NCBI RefSeq assembly: GCF_001746365.1
Contig: NZ_MJAJ01000071.1
Span: forward strand, 1-40,926
Source of the DNA: Streptomyces sp. LUP30
GTDB taxonomy: Bacteria; Actinomycetota; Actinomycetes; Streptomycetales; Streptomycetaceae
DNA: 40,926 nt
Reading direction: 5' to 3'
Shown here one piece after another: positions 39,689-40,926 of the stretch; position 1 is the stretch's first letter, and every line of letters begins with the position of its first letter. The notes below the pieces were generated by a model. It had not been told where the DNA came from, did no database searches, and saw nothing but the letters and a program-made list of their open reading frames with translations. The position numbers were made by a program, and so were the translations under genes.

Positions 39689-40926
39689 TTAGAACTGGAG
39701 GGACTTGGTCTGGAGGTACTCGGCGAGACCGTGCGCGCCGAGCTCGCGGCCGACGCCCGACTGCTTGTAACCGCCGAAGGGGGCCAGCGGGTTGAAGCGA
39801 CCGCCGTTGACGTCGACCTGGCCGGTGTCCATCCTGCGGGCGAAGGCCACCGCCTCCGCCTCGTCGCCGGCCCAGACGGCGCCGGCGAGCCCGTAGACCG
39901 TGCCGTTGGCGATCCGCAGGGCGTCCTCCTCGTCCTCGTAGCGCAGCACGCACAGCACCGGGCCGAAGATCTCCTCCTGTGCGACCGTCATGTCGGGGGT
40001 GACGTCGGCGAAGACCGTGGGACGGACGAAGTAGCCCTGTCCGCGGGGGGATTGCGGGCCGCCGGCCACCAGCCGGGCCCCCTCGGCCAGCCCCTTCTCG
40101 ATGTACCCGAGCACGCGCTCGCGCTGCCGGGCGCTGACGACCGGGCCGATGCGGTCGGCGTACTTGGCGGCCGCCGCGGCGGCGAGCTCCACGGCCTCGT
40201 CGTAGCGGTCGCGGTGGACGAGCATCCGGGTCCACGCGCTGCAGGTCTGGCCCGAGTTGGACATCACGTTGGCGACGCCCACGTTGACGGCCCTGGCGAG
40301 GTCGGCGCTCGGCAGGATGACGTTGGCGGACTTGCCGCCGAGTTCGAGGGCCGCCTTCTTGACGGCCGCGCCCGCGGTCGCCGCGATCCGCCGGCCCACG
40401 GCCGTGGAGCCGGTGAAGGAGACGAGGTCGACCTCGGGGTGTTCGGCCAGGGCCTGGCCGGCGACCGGGCCCAGCCCGGTGACCAGGTTGAACACTCCGG
40501 CCGGAACGCCCGCCTCGTGAACCGCCTCGGCGAACAGCTGGGCCGTGAGCGGGGTGTCCTCGGCGGGCTTGAGGACCACCGTGCAGCCCGCGGCGAGCGC
40601 CGGCGCGACCTTGGCGACGATCTGGTGGAGCGGGTAGTTCCAGGGGGTGATCGCGCCGACCACGCCGATCGGCTCGTGGAAGACGGTGGAGTTGCCGACC
40701 TTCTCCTCGAAGGCGTGGGTGGCGGCCAGCTCGGCGTAGGACGCCGCTACCGCGATCGGCACGGCCGCGTGGACCGCCTGGGAGAAGGCCGGCGGGGAGC
40801 CGAGTTCGGCGGTGACGGTCTCGGCGATCTCGTCCTTGCGGGCGGCCAGGACGTCGCGCAGCGCGGCCAGGCGGGCCGCGCGCTCGGCGGGCGGCGTGGC
40901 GGCCCAGCCGGGCAGGGCGGCCCGGG
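39689..40926 (-). CDS. Aldehyde dehydrogenase, 5' end beyond the window
   Basis: The frame is open to the right edge, so the N-terminus is missing; about 412 residues are visible. Motifs are GAITPWNYPLHQIVAKVAPA, FTGSTAVGRRI, LELGGKSANVI with the general-base Glu, and SNSGQTCSAWTRM with the catalytic Cys. QEEIFGPVLCVL and PFGGYKQSGVGRELG close the fold. It oxidises an aldehyde to a carboxylic acid with NAD(P). It lies upstream of, and in one operon with, the alcohol dehydrogenase. Confidence 0.93.
   Translation of the reverse strand, partial: RAALPGWAATPPAERAARLAALRDVLAARKDEIAETVTAELGSPPAFSQAVHAAVPIAVAASYAELAATHAFEEKVGNSTVFHEPIGVVGAITPWNYPLHQIVAKVAPALAAGCTVVLKPAEDTPLTAQLFAEAVHEAGVPAGVFNLVTGLGPVAGQALAEHPEVDLVSFTGSTAVGRRIAATAGAAVKKAALELGGKSANVILPSADLARAVNVGVANVMSNSGQTCSAWTRMLVHRDRYDEAVELAAAAAAKYADRIGPVVSARQRERVLGYIEKGLAEGARLVAGGPQSPRGQGYFVRPTVFADVTPDMTVAQEEIFGPVLCVLRYEDEEDALRIANGTVYGLAGAVWAGDEAEAVAFARRMDTGQVDVNGGRFNPLAPFGGYKQSGVGRELGAHGLAEYLQTKSLQF

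Noticed and set aside
1..40926. CRISPR arrays, insertion sequences, replication origin.
   Set aside because: I saw no regularly spaced repeats, transposase genes with terminal repeats, or DnaA-box clusters.

Overview
This is a stretch of Streptomyces chromosome. GC content is very high throughout, GTG starts and GTGA/ATGA gene overlaps are common, and two neighbouring genes encode chaplins, surface proteins typical of sporulating streptomycetes. The order chpC-chpH, then gluconate genes, then soxR fits the S. coelicolor region from about SCO1674 to SCO1697 (from memory, not searched). I saw no CRISPR array, no transposase and no prophage genes. I also found no in-frame TTA codon, so bldA dependence is not evident here.

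Left part (1-6040): the end of a degenerate RecD-like helicase, a conserved acidic protein and a small DUF5703-type protein, the long sortase-anchored chaplin ChpC, the short chaplin ChpH, an M20 peptidase and a tRNA-Leu(GAG). Several strong hairpin terminators separate these units.

Positions 6041-11628: a 1289-residue membrane-bound single-module peptide synthetase with the architecture of epsilon-poly-L-lysine synthetase (Pls). Its adenylation-pocket residues read as a lysine code. An M1 zinc metallopeptidase overlaps its stop codon. This pair is the most likely specialised-metabolite locus in the window.

Positions 11762-20554: a YchJ-like protein; a gluconate unit (GntR regulator divergent from gluconokinase and GntP permease, with a FadR-type operator between them); a Tat-exported molybdopterin oxidoreductase with a membrane cytochrome b; a conserved hypothetical; a DMT transporter; a NUDIX hydrolase; two overlapping DUF202 membrane proteins; and a quinone-oxidoreductase-like enzyme. 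A 56-codon His/Cys-rich ORF follows at 20596.

Positions 20900-26408: two convergent operons, kinase (APH fold) plus ACAD10/11-type acyl-CoA dehydrogenase on the + strand, and SDR plus acyl-CoA ligase plus TetR on the - strand. The same operator-like palindrome flanks both outer ends. The gene set matches the logic of levulinate / 4-hydroxy-acid catabolism, in which a 4-hydroxyacyl-CoA is phosphorylated and then eliminated, and of human ACAD10/ACAD11.

Right part (26409-40926): a secreted penicillin-acylase-family Ntn hydrolase, a zinc-ribbon hypothetical, a BKACE-type enzyme, a Deinococcus-type RNA ligase, SoxR, a MaoC hydratase and a TetR regulator sharing one operator sequence, a YiaA/B membrane protein, an acyl-CoA dehydrogenase divergent from another TetR regulator across a clean palindrome, an ArsR-like regulator, an EamA transporter, and a zinc alcohol dehydrogenase / aldehyde dehydrogenase pair that runs off the right edge.
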